Position numbers and translations under genes: made by a program | Source: JAZKFT01 sp040386335 | Lineage (GTDB): Bacteria; Bacteroidota; Bacteroidia; Chitinophagales; Chitinophagaceae | NCBI GenBank assembly: GCA_040386335.1 | Contig: JAZKFT010000027.1 | Coordinates: 1-64,000, forward strand | DNA length: 64,000 nt | Reading direction: 5' to 3' | The notes under the pieces: model-generated | Told to the model about the DNA's origin: nothing | Databases searched by the model: none | What the model saw: the letters and a program-made list of their open reading frames with translations, nothing else | Shown here: positions 54,701 through 63,294 of the stretch, piece by piece | Layout of the letters: the number at the start of each line of letters is the position of its first letter | Position numbering within the stretch: the first letter of the stretch is position 1

Positions 54701-55133
54701 TGTGCAGGCCGGTGTTAAACCACTGCGGGCTATTTGGCACACAGGCCTGGTTGAGAATGCTATACACCAGTTCTTCATAAAAAACCTGGGCATCTTTTGC
54801 AGTTTCGAAATAGCCATATTTTACACCCCATTGCTTCCAACAATTGGCCATGCGATGTGCCACCTGTTTGGAAGATGTTTCCCTGCCGGTACTACCGTCG
54901 GGTTGCGGAACGCCGGCCTTTCTAAAATATTTCTGGGCTAAAATATCCGTTGCAATCTGGCTCCAGTGCTTTGGCACTTCCACGTTATCCATTTGGAAAA
55001 TGATCTTTCCTGACGGATCCTTGATCAGCGAGGTACGGTAATCATACTCAAACATATCAAAGGGCGCAGCGCCTTCTTTGGTATAATAACGTCCGAATGC
55101 GAGGCCTTTAGCAGCAGGATTTTTTATGGCCAT
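51705..55133 (-). CDS. nrdJ: Adenosylcobalamin-dependent ribonucleoside-diphosphate reductase (class II)
   Basis: The 1142-residue enzyme matches the long class II RNR form. Visible landmarks are GSGVGTNYSQIRGEGEKLSGG, the Cys-rich active site NPCSEYMFLDNTACNLAS, TVIAPTGTIGLVMDCDTTG, and a C-terminal zinc ribbon (CTNCGAITKRSGACYSC). A linker of about 110 Lys- and Glu-rich residues joins the barrel and the tail. It makes deoxyribonucleotides with coenzyme B12 as radical source and works with or without oxygen. The cobalamin adenosyltransferase at 14723-15283 could supply its cofactor. No nrdAB genes are seen here. Confidence 0.95.
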   Translation of the reverse strand: MAIKNPAAKGLAFGRYYTKEGAAPFDMFEYDYRTSLIKDPSGKIIFQMDNVEVPKHWSQIATDILAQKYFRKAGVPQPDGSTGRETSSKQVAHRMANCWKQWGVKYGYFETAKDAQVFYEELVYSILNQACVPNSPQWFNTGLHSSYGITGKPQGHYFVDPADDQLKQSTSAYERPQPHACFILSVSDDLVNDGGIMDLWIREARIFKYGSGVGTNYSQIRGEGEKLSGGGTSSGLMSFLKIGDRAAGAIKSGGTTRRAAKMVCLDLDHPEIVDFIDWKVEEEKKVAALVAAGYSNDYEGEAYKTVSGQNSNNSIRIPNEFFKVLDEDGDWGLKARTDGRVMKNVKARELWNKICYAAWSCADPGTQYDDTINEWHTCPEGGRINASNPCSEYMFLDNTACNLASANLRTFFDEKTGIFDVKGFEYICRLWTVVLEVSVLMAQFPSKEVAQLSYDYRTLGLGFANLGSMLMVSGIPYDSEQARAIGGAISAIMTGVAYKTSAEMASVLGTFSKYEENKVHMLRVMRNHRAAAYDAQDAYEGLSIKPVGINASYCPDYLLTAACKAWDDAVQLGEQYGYRNAQTTVIAPTGTIGLVMDCDTTGVEPDFALVKFKKLSGGGYFKIINQSVPNALLKLGYAEKEIEAIVNYAKGAASFSGAPFINPQTLSEKGFLGEEIKKLEAGMAAAFHIKFAFNHFNLGEACMERLGFKPEDYNDWNWNMLEALGFKDEEIAAANQYICGTMTIEGAPYLKQEHYSVFDCANKCGETGQRYIHAYGHIKMMAACQPFLSGAISKTINLPNEAKQEEIAECYRMSWELGLKANALYRDGSKLSQPLSNKSEDKKKTEEGSGDKVQGTSDKEQTAVEETSNIVDLGKLTVDELLEEVTKRMQESKDTQLKSQLARIVERKSLPAKRRGFTQKAKINGQVLFLRTGEYGDGTLGEIFVDLAKEGSTLRSLMNCFAISVSVGLQYGVPLEEFVDKFVFTRFEPAGMVDHPNIKSTTSLIDFIFRCLAYEYLGRTDLVHVLDKPEIGNLGEDGDMDELTPLGSAAEKKGPHELSSVRVTPSTGHHHTNPAHAIEIKPKTLATSGSASTAGDSSLQAMNAQKKAAQSDAPACTNCGAITKRSGACYSCDNCGTQGGCS

Positions 55134-55411
55134 AAGGAAAGTTTTTGTGGATTATTTGAAGAAAGAACAACACGGTTACCAAATCGTTAAGCGGGTAACG
55201 AAAGTATCTTTTCTCTTTTCTAAAAAACGAATGATTATACGCACACATTGTGGAAAAGGGGTGTGGATTTCCTTGGTATATCAGTCCACATGGGCATTTA
55301 GGAATTTTTCTCCATAGCTGTGCGAATCTGTTCCACCGGGGCTATGCTTACCTGCCGTAAAGCGCTGGTAATCCTCCCATTCATTCCCCTTTTTCAAATA
55401 GCTTTACGCTT

Positions 55412-57874
55412 ATGAGAAAATTTCTACGATTGCTGCTCGCACCGGCGTTTCTGATCGCCGTTCTTTTTTCTAATGCCCAGGCGCCATTTATAGTTGCTAC
55501 CAGCCAAAAGCCTGACAGTAACTGGGTTCAAACCACGGAAGGCAAATGGGTTTTCAGCCAGTTTGCCAACCAGATTATCAAAGCCACATTTATACCGAAT
55601 AATAGTACCCGTAATGAACAGGTTAGTGATGCGGTGTTGTCTAAACCAACCGCGATTTTGCCAAAGTGGTTCGCTGATGACAGGCATGTTACCTTTAGCT
55701 GGAGTAATAAAGCATTTGTAGAAGTAAGCAGCGAAGGTGTGGCGATTACGCCCCAAACTGGTAAAACGGTCTCGCTGCTCCAGACTTTTTACAACGACAG
55801 CAGCCGCGGTTTTAAATTTTTATTAAGGCCAGGCGAAAAAATTTTTGGGACGGGCGAACGGAGTATTCCTATGGATCGGAGGGGCTATAGGTTAGCACTG
55901 TTCAACAATCCCTGGTACGGCTATGGCACCAATGCAGACGCTCTCAATTTTAGTGTGCCATTTATCATGAGCAGCCATGGCTATGCGATCTTTTTCGACA
56001 ACCCTTCAAAAGGATACCTGGATATCGGAAAAACAGATGAACAGACATTGGAATATGGTGTAATGAGCGGAGAACTTTCATTCTACGTCATCGGTGGAAA
56101 AAGTTTTGATGACATACTGAGTGCTTACCAGCGGTTAGTGGGTACGCAGCAATTGCCGCCCCGCTGGGCCATGGGTAATTTTATGAGCCGTTTTGGTTAC
56201 CAAAATGAAATCCAAACCCGGGAGATCTTCAACCAGATGAAGTCAGATAGTATACCTTTCGATGCGGTCATTTTCGATTTGTTCTGGTTTGGCGATAGTA
56301 TTCAGCATACCCTGGGCAACCTGGATTGGGTGAACAAAAAAGCGTGGCCGAACCCGGCGAAAATGATCGGCGATTTTAAAAAGGAGGGTGTGAAAACGAT
56401 ATTGATCACCGAACCTTTTATTATTCGTACTACACCTAATTACGCATCTGCAAGAAGCATCCTGGCCACTAATAAACAAGGCGAACCCTACGAACTGCAG
56501 GATTTTTATTTTGGCAAAGGTGGCCTGATAGACATTTTTAGAAAGGATGCCCGGCAGTGGTTTTGGGCGAAGTATAAAAAGCAAATGGATATCGGTGTAA
56601 CCGGATGGTGGGGCGACCTTGGGGAACCTGAAAAACACCCTGCAGATATGTACCATAACCTGTCGGACCTCGGCTTCAAAAGAAAATTCAGCGCTGGTGA
56701 AGTGCATAACCTTTATGGATATTACTGGAGCAAAATGGTGTATGAAAATTTTGCAAGACTGTATCCAAACCAGCGGCTGTTTCACCTGAACCGCAGTGGC
56801 TATGCAGCTTCGCCAAGGTACGGAAGCTTTCCATGGAGCGGTGATGTAAGCCGCAGCTGGGATGGTTTGAAGGCACAATTGCCACTCATGTTGGGTACCA
56901 GCCTTAGCGGTATTCCTTACATACACGCCGATGCTGGTGGCTTTGCCGGTGGCGACGGCGATGCGGATCTTTATATCCGCTGGCTGCAGTTTGCGGCATT
57001 TACACCCATCTTTAAACCACATGGTACGGCGCTGGGTGCTATCAATCCTACGGTGCAAAATATCCCCTCTGAGCCTGCCATGTGGCCGGAGCCCACCAAA
57101 AGTATTGCCCGCCAGGCGGTGGAACAACGTTACCAGTTATTACCTTACAATTATACCCTCTGTTACCAGCAGGCTGTCAACGGAACACCTTTAGTGAAGC
57201 CCATGTTTTTTGTTAATGAAAACGACACGTCATTGTTCACCGCAGAAGACCAGTATATGTGGGGCGATGCCCTGCTGGTTGCCCCGGTGCTGGAAAAAAA
57301 TATCACTAGTAGAAAACTGTACTTGCCAGGGGGCGACTGGTATAATTACTACTCATTAGAGCCAATAACCGGTAAGCAATGGATCAAAGACGAGTTGGTG
57401 ATGAACCATATCCCGGTGTTTGTAAAGGCAGGCAGTTTTATACCCACCATTTCTACCATTCAAATCACCACAGATTATAACAAAAGCAACCTGACGGTCA
57501 CTTATTTTCCTGCGAAAGGAGCTTCGCAATATGAATTGTACGAAGATGATGGCGAAAGTAAAAATGCCATTCAAACCAAGGCTTTTGAGTTGATACAATT
57601 TAAATCAGGTGGACTTACTGCTAAAGGAATTTCCATCAGTATCGGCAGTAATGGCGGGCGGTACAAAGGGCGTTTAACAAAACGTGATATACAGCTTTCA
57701 ATACCCGGTCTGCCTGCAATACCAACAAAAATTACGGTGAACGGAAAACACTTGCAACTTGTAAATGATAGTGCCGTGGATGGGGCGAAAGCTGTTTGGG
57801 ACACCAGGAGAAAACGACTCCTTTTATCAGTTGCTTTTGATGCCCGACCCGTGAGCGTGCAGGTAGCATATTAA
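55412..57874 (+). CDS. Secreted GH31 family glycoside hydrolase
   Basis: The 820-residue enzyme has a signal peptide (MRKFLRLLLAPAFLIAVLFSNAQ). An N-terminal beta-sandwich is followed by the GH31 TIM barrel, with likely nucleophile D402 in GWWGDLGEPE and acid/base D478 in PWSGDVSRSW. Other GH31 marks are DLFWFGDSIQ and IHADAGGFAGG. The family includes alpha-glucosidases, alpha-xylosidases and related transglycosylases. The GDLGEPE variant of the usual WxDMNE motif hints at a subfamily with a different substrate, but I cannot assign it. It is monocistronic and not next to SusC/SusD genes. Confidence 0.9.
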   Translation: MRKFLRLLLAPAFLIAVLFSNAQAPFIVATSQKPDSNWVQTTEGKWVFSQFANQIIKATFIPNNSTRNEQVSDAVLSKPTAILPKWFADDRHVTFSWSNKAFVEVSSEGVAITPQTGKTVSLLQTFYNDSSRGFKFLLRPGEKIFGTGERSIPMDRRGYRLALFNNPWYGYGTNADALNFSVPFIMSSHGYAIFFDNPSKGYLDIGKTDEQTLEYGVMSGELSFYVIGGKSFDDILSAYQRLVGTQQLPPRWAMGNFMSRFGYQNEIQTREIFNQMKSDSIPFDAVIFDLFWFGDSIQHTLGNLDWVNKKAWPNPAKMIGDFKKEGVKTILITEPFIIRTTPNYASARSILATNKQGEPYELQDFYFGKGGLIDIFRKDARQWFWAKYKKQMDIGVTGWWGDLGEPEKHPADMYHNLSDLGFKRKFSAGEVHNLYGYYWSKMVYENFARLYPNQRLFHLNRSGYAASPRYGSFPWSGDVSRSWDGLKAQLPLMLGTSLSGIPYIHADAGGFAGGDGDADLYIRWLQFAAFTPIFKPHGTALGAINPTVQNIPSEPAMWPEPTKSIARQAVEQRYQLLPYNYTLCYQQAVNGTPLVKPMFFVNENDTSLFTAEDQYMWGDALLVAPVLEKNITSRKLYLPGGDWYNYYSLEPITGKQWIKDELVMNHIPVFVKAGSFIPTISTIQITTDYNKSNLTVTYFPAKGASQYELYEDDGESKNAIQTKAFELIQFKSGGLTAKGISISIGSNGGRYKGRLTKRDIQLSIPGLPAIPTKITVNGKHLQLVNDSAVDGAKAVWDTRRKRLLLSVAFDARPVSVQVAY

Positions 57875-57953
57875 ACATGGTTCAATTGTTGATTTTTAAA
57901 GGTCCGGGCTAAAAGACTTTTAAGAACACCAGACCTTTTGAACCATTTTTTTT

Positions 57954-59675
57954 ATGATGAAAAAAATAACGCCGAAGAAACGGCGCTTGCTTTTATGGAT
58001 TGGCATACCTCTATTATTGTTGATCGTTCTGGGAGTTATTTTTCTTTCCATTGGTGTAAATACCTTTCTAAAACCTACCATCAAAAAGGCATTGTCCAAA
58101 GTGGTAGTGGATGGGTCCGACAGCCTCTATACCTTTTCACTGGGCGATTATAGTGTGGGTCCCGGCGGCCGCACCGTTACCATTAATAAGCTGGAGATCG
58201 TGGTGGATAGTAACCGCTATCGTATTCTGAAAGCAGCCAACAGGCTTCCCGGGCTTATTTTCTCGATAAAAATAGATGCGCTGGTTGTCACCGGCCTGCA
58301 GCCATGGACATTGTGGCGGCATAAAAATATTTATTGCAACGAAATAGCCATTGCCAATTCCACCATCATTATTGAGCAGCAGCAGAAAAGAAAGGGTGAT
58401 ACCATGGCAAGTGCAACTCCTAAAACCTTGTATGAGTCTATTAAACCCGACATTAACAATATCAACATCGGTAAGATAAATGTCACAAACAGCGATATCA
58501 CTTTTAAAACAGCCAAACGCCAAACGAATCTTGATTCGTGGCGGATAGAAAAAATGCGGATACAAATGACCGATGTTGTTGTGGACTCGCTTACCTATGC
58601 TGATACGGCGAGGATATTGTACGCTGGTAATCTGCAAACATCATTCGATAACCTGAAGATGAAAACCCAGGACGGCCTGTACAATTATTCGCTGGGCAAA
58701 ACAGAATATGATTTTAAAAAGCGATCTGTAGACATTGCAGATATTAAACTGGCACCCGCTATTGGCCAGGCAGAATTTAATAAAAGATTCGGCCATGCCA
58801 AAGACCGTTTTCACCTGGACATAAAGAAGACATCGATAGAAAATTTTAATGCTTCGGCTTTGCTGATAGACGACCAGATAGAAGCAGCAAGTGTGATCCT
58901 GGAATCGCCCGTGCTGGATGTGTACAAAGACAAATCCCCAGGGAAGGATCTGACCAATAAGATGGGAACTTACCCGCACCAGCTCCTGCTTAAAGCTGAA
59001 AATTCTATCGATATTGATCGCATAAAAATTAACCAGGGCCGATTGACTTTCACTGAAAAAAGCGCAAAGACCGGCCTGGAGGGTCCTTTTAAGTTTACTA
59101 ACATTAACGGCACGATCACCAATGCCACCAACCAGCCCGAAGTGTATGCCAGGGAACGCTGGTGCAAGGCCAGCCTTACTGCGTCTTTTATGGGTAATAA
59201 TGATATGAGTGCCATATTTAATTTTGATTTGCCATCGCCCGACGGTCATTTTACAATTGATGCGGGGTTGAAATCTCTGCAGGCTTCGCAGGTAAATACT
59301 ACTTTTAAGAACCTGGCAAAAGCAGAAATGGAAAGTTTTGTTTTAGACGATCTTCAATACCATATAGAAGGCAACGATAATATGGCCACTGCCGATCTGA
59401 AAATGAAATACCACGACATGAAGCTCAACGTGTATAAGACAGATGAGGAGGGGGAGTTCAAAAAGAAAGGCCTTATTTCCCTGCTGGCAAACCTCATCAA
59501 AATTTACCCGGCCAACCCAATGCCCGGTGAGCAGGAACGGGTGGCCAGGGGCATCAGGAATCCAAGAATCGTCACCAAGAATTTATTTGGGTATGCCGTA
59601 TTTACACTGCTCAAATGTGTGCAGGAAATAGCCATTAAAGGCAAAAATAAAACCCTGCCGGGAATGGGAAATTAG
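57954..59675 (+). CDS. AsmA-like/DUF748-type membrane-anchored protein
   Basis: The 573-residue protein has a basic N-terminus, one membrane helix (about residues 13-36, LLLWIGIPLLLLIVLGVIFLSIGV), and a long periplasmic part rich in beta-strand and alternating hydrophobics (DIADIKLAPAIGQAEF, FDLPSPDGHFTIDAGL), as in AsmA/DUF748 proteins. Such proteins form elongated grooves suggested to carry lipids between membranes. That role is inferred from the fold class. A second start five bases earlier is out of frame. deoC follows closely on the same strand. Confidence 0.7.
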   Translation: MMKKITPKKRRLLLWIGIPLLLLIVLGVIFLSIGVNTFLKPTIKKALSKVVVDGSDSLYTFSLGDYSVGPGGRTVTINKLEIVVDSNRYRILKAANRLPGLIFSIKIDALVVTGLQPWTLWRHKNIYCNEIAIANSTIIIEQQQKRKGDTMASATPKTLYESIKPDINNINIGKINVTNSDITFKTAKRQTNLDSWRIEKMRIQMTDVVVDSLTYADTARILYAGNLQTSFDNLKMKTQDGLYNYSLGKTEYDFKKRSVDIADIKLAPAIGQAEFNKRFGHAKDRFHLDIKKTSIENFNASALLIDDQIEAASVILESPVLDVYKDKSPGKDLTNKMGTYPHQLLLKAENSIDIDRIKINQGRLTFTEKSAKTGLEGPFKFTNINGTITNATNQPEVYARERWCKASLTASFMGNNDMSAIFNFDLPSPDGHFTIDAGLKSLQASQVNTTFKNLAKAEMESFVLDDLQYHIEGNDNMATADLKMKYHDMKLNVYKTDEEGEFKKKGLISLLANLIKIYPANPMPGEQERVARGIRNPRIVTKNLFGYAVFTLLKCVQEIAIKGKNKTLPGMGN

Positions 59676-59746
59676 AGCGGTGAAGCATGATAATGGAGAA
59701 TACTGTTTTTTTGCAGGGCAATTCCTCCATAGAAATATTATTCAAC

Positions 59747-60436
59747 ATGAACCTTGCACCATTTATTGATCATACCATACTAAAACCAGGTCTCCTGTTG
59801 GCAGATGTGGAAAGGGTTTGCAATGAGGCGTCTGAATTCGGCTTCGCTGCCGTTTGTGTGCCTCCGCTAATGGTGAAAGCAGCCAGGCAATGCCTTTCCA
59901 AATCCGTAAAAAATCCCTTTGCCAGCCAGGTTAAAGTCGCTACTGTGATTGGCTTTCCTTTCGGCTATGCCGCCATAGAAGCTAAACTGGCCGAAACCTT
60001 GCTGGCGATCGTTGATGGTGCTGATGAATTGGATGTTGTGATCAATTATACCGCCATCAAAAATAACGACTGGCAACTCGTCGCCAACGAGATCAACCAC
60101 CTGATGCCGATCATCAAAAACAAAAGCAAGGCCATTAAAGTGATCATTGAAAGTGGTTTGCTTACCAGCGACGAGATCATTAAATGCTGTGATTTGTATG
60201 GTGCAGCCGGGGTTGATTTTATTAAAACCTCCACCGGTTATGCCGAAAAAGGCGCATCGGTGGAAGCCGTGGCGCTGATCAGGAAACATGTAAGTGATGC
60301 AGTGCAGATAAAAGCATCTGGCGGCATCCGCGATTACGCATTTGCAAAGGCGCTGGTAGATGCCGGCGCAACCCGGCTTGGCTGCAGCTCCAGCATAGCA
60401 ATTGTTAAAGGTGGGGCCACAGAAGAAAACTATTAG
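59747..60436 (+). CDS. deoC: Deoxyribose-phosphate aldolase
   Basis: The 229-residue protein has the class I aldolase site: Schiff-base K160 in DFIKTSTGYA, catalytic D96 in GADELDVVIN, and a second Lys in VQIKASGGIRD. It splits deoxyribose-5-phosphate to glyceraldehyde-3-phosphate and acetaldehyde in nucleoside catabolism. I chose ATG 59747 (MNLAPFIDHTILKP). An in-frame ATG at 59687 would add twenty residues not typical of the family. It lies 70 nt after the AsmA-like gene. Confidence 0.95.
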   Translation: MNLAPFIDHTILKPGLLLADVERVCNEASEFGFAAVCVPPLMVKAARQCLSKSVKNPFASQVKVATVIGFPFGYAAIEAKLAETLLAIVDGADELDVVINYTAIKNNDWQLVANEINHLMPIIKNKSKAIKVIIESGLLTSDEIIKCCDLYGAAGVDFIKTSTGYAEKGASVEAVALIRKHVSDAVQIKASGGIRDYAFAKALVDAGATRLGCSSSIAIVKGGATEENY

Positions 60437-60489
60437 CTATTTTTGAGGCCGTTTGCCGCCGGGGCAGTATCAAATACCTACAAATATTT

Positions 60490-60963
60490 ATGAGCAAGAA
60501 ACTGAAACACAGCATTCTTTTATCATTGGCTGTCATTCTCGTGGGAGCTACAGGAGCCATGGCACAGGCAGACAGCGGAATGATCGTACATCGCGACAGT
60601 CGTATTGAAGTGCTGTTGAAAAAACAAGGCGACATTAATAAAGTGGCTGGCTTTAAAACCAGTAACGGCCAATATAAAGGGTATCGCATTATGGTTCTGA
60701 ACACTACCGACCGTGAATTGGCCTATAAAACCAAGGGACAACTACTTAGCCGTTTTCCAGACCATTCAGTATACATGAGTTACCAGGCCCCCTTTTTTAA
60801 ATTGAAAGCCGGTGATTTCATTAAAAAGGAAGACGCCGAAGACCTCCGCAAGCGCCTTTCATCCATGATGCCCAAAGGCGTTTTTGTGGTGCCCGAAATC
60901 ATCAATGTGAAACCCGAAGACGAGAAAAAATACCTGGAGGAAATCGAGGAAAAAGGTGGGTAG
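60490..60963 (+). CDS. Secreted SPOR-domain protein
   Basis: The 157-residue protein has a signal peptide (MSKKLKHSILLSLAVILVGATGAMAQ). Its body is a SPOR domain: GYRIMVLNTTDRELAYKTKGQLLSRFPDHSVYMSYQAPFFKLKAGDF, with further KEDAEDLRKRL. SPOR domains bind denuded septal peptidoglycan. It may act in cell division or envelope maintenance. The charged tail (EDEKKYLEEIEEKGG) is not otherwise notable. Confidence 0.88.
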   Translation: MSKKLKHSILLSLAVILVGATGAMAQADSGMIVHRDSRIEVLLKKQGDINKVAGFKTSNGQYKGYRIMVLNTTDRELAYKTKGQLLSRFPDHSVYMSYQAPFFKLKAGDFIKKEDAEDLRKRLSSMMPKGVFVVPEIINVKPEDEKKYLEEIEEKGG

Positions 60964-61000
60964 AGATTAGTTGATTAGTGATTGGTTTATTGGTTCACCC
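60964..61000 (+). repeat. G-rich degenerate run after the SPOR gene
   Basis: The text after the stop repeats GATTAG/GATTGG (AGATTAGTTGATTAGTGATT and onward), as in the run after nrdJ. Confidence 0.5.
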
Positions 61001-61005
61001 CGTAG

Positions 61006-61024
61006 AGACGCCATGCTGGCGTCT
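61006..61024. repeat. Small palindromic repeat with GTAGAGACGC-type sequence
   Basis: AGACGCCA-TGC-TGGCGTCT is a perfect 8-bp inverted repeat preceded by GTAG. It resembles a GTAGAGACGCGA...TCGCGTCT palindrome family that I recall from cyanobacterial and Bacteroidota intergenic regions. Only one copy is in this window. Confidence 0.5.
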
Positions 61025-61076
61025 AACTCCTAACCGATAAATATTTTTCACCCCAGCCATTGAACGATATTGGCGA

Positions 61077-61107
61077 TACCCAATCCCCAATTCCTAATTC
61101 CCAACCC
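61077..61107 (+). repeat. C-rich degenerate run before the M20 gene
   Basis: Repeats of CCCAATCCCCAATTCCTAAT lead up to the ATG at 61108. This is the complement of the GGATTAGGGATTGG text seen after stops. Confidence 0.5.
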
Positions 61108-62286
61108 ATGTTACAGGAAAAAATAAAAACCCTGGCCGCCGCATACAAAGATGAATTTATTGGCATCAGGCGCCACCTGCATGCCCATCCTGAACTGAGC
61201 TATAAGGAGTTTGAGACCAGCAAATATGTGCAGGAAAAGCTCACAGAACTTGGCATTCCATTTACTGTAATCGCCACCACCGGCGTGGTAGGAATAATTG
61301 AGGGTAAAAGCCCGGAAAGCCGCATCATCGCCCTCCGGGCAGATATGGATGCATTACCCATTACGGAAGAAAACGAGGTTGCTTACAAAAGCACCAAACC
61401 CGGCATTATGCATGCATGCGGCCACGATGTGCACACTACCTGCCTGCTGGGCGCCGCCAAAATTCTGCTGCAAACCAGGGATGAATGGGAAGGAACCGTG
61501 AAACTGGTATTTCAACCCGGCGAAGAAAAGAACCCCGGCGGAGCCAGCTATATGATACGGGATGGTGTACTCGAGAACCCGGCGCCACAGGGCATTGTAG
61601 CCTTACATGTACACCCCGGACTCGATACAGGGAAGCTCAGCTTTCGCACCGGTACCGTAATGGCCAGTGCAGATGAAATTTATATCAGTATCAGAAGTAA
61701 GGGTGGCCACGCCGCTGCACCACAGCTGACTGCAGATACCATTTTAATTGCATCCCACCTGATCATTTCCCTGCAGCAGATCGTTAGCCGTAACAATAAT
61801 CCATTTAACCCAACAGTGCTGAGTATCACCTCATTCCAGGGGGGCAATGCCACCAATGTAATACCCAGCGAAGTAAAACTGATGGGTACTTTACGCTGTA
61901 TGAACGAAGAGTGGAGGAGCCAGGCACACGCCCTTATCACCAAACATGTAACCGAACTTTGCGCTACCATGGGCGCAGAAGGAAGTGTACATATTGATGT
62001 AGGCTACCCCACGGTTCTTAATAACAAAGACCTGACCCTGGCTGCATGGCGGTTGGCCGATGATTTTATGGGTAAAGAAAACGTAAGCGAAACCGAAATG
62101 CGCATGGGTGCCGAAGACTTTGGTTACTATGCCCAGCAAATCCCGGGCTGTTTTTTCCGCCTCGGTGTTCGCAATGAGGCGCTTGGGATAACCAGTGGCG
62201 TACATACACCCACATTTAATATTGATGAAAATGCCCTGGAAGTAGGGATGGGAATGATGGCCTGGTTGGGAGCCGGGTTACAGTAG
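61108..62286 (+). CDS. M20 family amidohydrolase (N-acyl-amino acid amidohydrolase type)
   Basis: The 392-residue enzyme begins at ATG 61108 (MLQEKIKTLAAAYKDEFIGI). It matches the M20D family: RRHLHAHPELSYKEFETS, MHACGHDVHTTCLLGAAKIL, FQPGEEKNPGGAS, and the dimerisation domain SIRSKGGHAAAPQ. The last metal ligand is in GVHTPTFNIDENAL. Members hydrolyse hippurate, N-acetylated amino acids or indole-amino-acid conjugates. No signal peptide is present. An ATG at 61060 would extend it with residues encoded by a repeat run. Confidence 0.9.
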   Translation: MLQEKIKTLAAAYKDEFIGIRRHLHAHPELSYKEFETSKYVQEKLTELGIPFTVIATTGVVGIIEGKSPESRIIALRADMDALPITEENEVAYKSTKPGIMHACGHDVHTTCLLGAAKILLQTRDEWEGTVKLVFQPGEEKNPGGASYMIRDGVLENPAPQGIVALHVHPGLDTGKLSFRTGTVMASADEIYISIRSKGGHAAAPQLTADTILIASHLIISLQQIVSRNNNPFNPTVLSITSFQGGNATNVIPSEVKLMGTLRCMNEEWRSQAHALITKHVTELCATMGAEGSVHIDVGYPTVLNNKDLTLAAWRLADDFMGKENVSETEMRMGAEDFGYYAQQIPGCFFRLGVRNEALGITSGVHTPTFNIDENALEVGMGMMAWLGAGLQ

Positions 62287-62351
62287 TTAATTTTCGTTTT
62301 TGATGCAATGATTGCCGCTGTTCATCGGTCATCACAGCAAATACATTAGTA

Positions 62352-62786
62352 ATGAAACCAGGAATCCTTTTATTTTCAGCATTAATAACCAGTTTTTTCT
62401 TCATTTCATCATGCACAAAAGATGAAACCACTGCACCTGCAAAATGCCTGGTGGCCGGCGATAGTGTTTCCATTACCATAAAATATCGGGCTTCCACAGA
62501 TTTCAGTAATTGTTCTAATGGTCAATACAGTCTTGCGTTTGCTAAACTGATATCAGATTCGAGATGCCCTGATGGGGGCGTTTGTATTTGGGCAGGTACT
62601 GCTCAGATTGGCATACACCTTTACAACGGGACAAATGTTGATACGCTAGAATTAAAAAAGCCATTGAAACTTGCCATCAACAATGAGTTTTTCACCTTTA
62701 CTCTCGAAACGCTCAGTCCATATCCATCCCTTTTTGCAAAATTTGACATTTCAGCCTATAAGGCGACAATCAGTATCAAAAAATAA
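62352..62786 (+). CDS. Lipoprotein with DSRCPDGGVCIWAG motif
   Basis: The 144-residue protein has a lipoprotein signal (lipobox ISSC, C21). The body carries DSRCPDGGVCIWAGTAQI, a motif I recall from a group of small secreted Bacteroidota proteins of unknown function, and likely a beta-sandwich fold with a disulfide. It lies 65 nt after the M20 gene and before an S4-domain gene that has its own promoter. Confidence 0.7.
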   Translation: MKPGILLFSALITSFFFISSCTKDETTAPAKCLVAGDSVSITIKYRASTDFSNCSNGQYSLAFAKLISDSRCPDGGVCIWAGTAQIGIHLYNGTNVDTLELKKPLKLAINNEFFTFTLETLSPYPSLFAKFDISAYKATISIKK

Positions 62787-62837
62787 CCCACTGCTGGTTA
62801 AAGTCAAACACCCTTTCTTTTTCCATTTCAAAGCTTG

Positions 62838-62867
62838 TTGAACTGCCACCGCTTTCAGCTAATTTTG
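62838..62867 (+). promoter_or_regulatory. Bacteroidota-type promoter for the S4-domain gene
   Basis: TTG at 62838-62840 and TAATTTTG at 62860-62867 are separated by exactly 19 nt, matching the sigma-ABfr consensus TTTG-N19-TAnnTTTG. The start codon is 29 nt downstream. It is the best promoter match in the window. Confidence 0.6.
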
Positions 62868-62896
62868 GCCCCTGGCCAAACGGGCTTTTTTACAAA

Positions 62897-63274
62897 ATGG
62901 AAAAACTTCGAATTGACAAATATCTCTGGAGCATTCGCATCTTTAAAACCCGGAGCCAGGCAGCCGATGCCTGTGATAAAGGCAAAGTGAAACTCAACGG
63001 CGACAATGTGAAAGCGGCCAGAACCGTAAACATCGGCGATGTGTACGATGTAAAAGCCGAAGCCCGCAAATGGGTGATCAAGGTAACCGGCCTGCTGGAT
63101 CATCGTGTGCAATACTCCGAAGCCATCAATTACTATGCAGACATTACCCCCGAAGAAGATAAGGATCTTGTAAAATACCAGGCATCTTCTTTTGAAACAG
63201 GCAAAAGGCAAAGTAAAATTGGTCGTCCCACTAAAAAGCAGCGCCGGGATATTGGCGGGTTTATGGGGGAGTGA
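62897..63274 (+). CDS. S4-domain RNA-binding protein (Hsp15 type)
   Basis: The 125-residue protein has an S4 domain at the N-terminus (LRIDKYLWSIRIFKTRSQAADACDKGKVKLNGD) and a basic C-terminal tail (QSKIGRPTKKQRRDIGGF). This is the layout of the heat-shock protein Hsp15 (HslR), which recycles 50S subunits carrying stalled nascent chains. It has a good promoter of its own. The macro-domain gene follows closely. Confidence 0.9.
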   Translation: MEKLRIDKYLWSIRIFKTRSQAADACDKGKVKLNGDNVKAARTVNIGDVYDVKAEARKWVIKVTGLLDHRVQYSEAINYYADITPEEDKDLVKYQASSFETGKRQSKIGRPTKKQRRDIGGFMGE

Positions 63275-63294
63275 TTTTAAAACACATCAATGAC

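Noticed and set aside
55134..55411. Cobalamin riboswitch upstream of nrdJ
   Set aside because: On the minus strand I could not find a B12-box-like segment with the expected flanking stems. Some GGCAGG text is present but is not convincing.
55412..57874. Polysaccharide utilisation locus with the GH31 gene
   Set aside because: There is no SusC/SusD pair, no dedicated regulator and no other glycosidase next to it.
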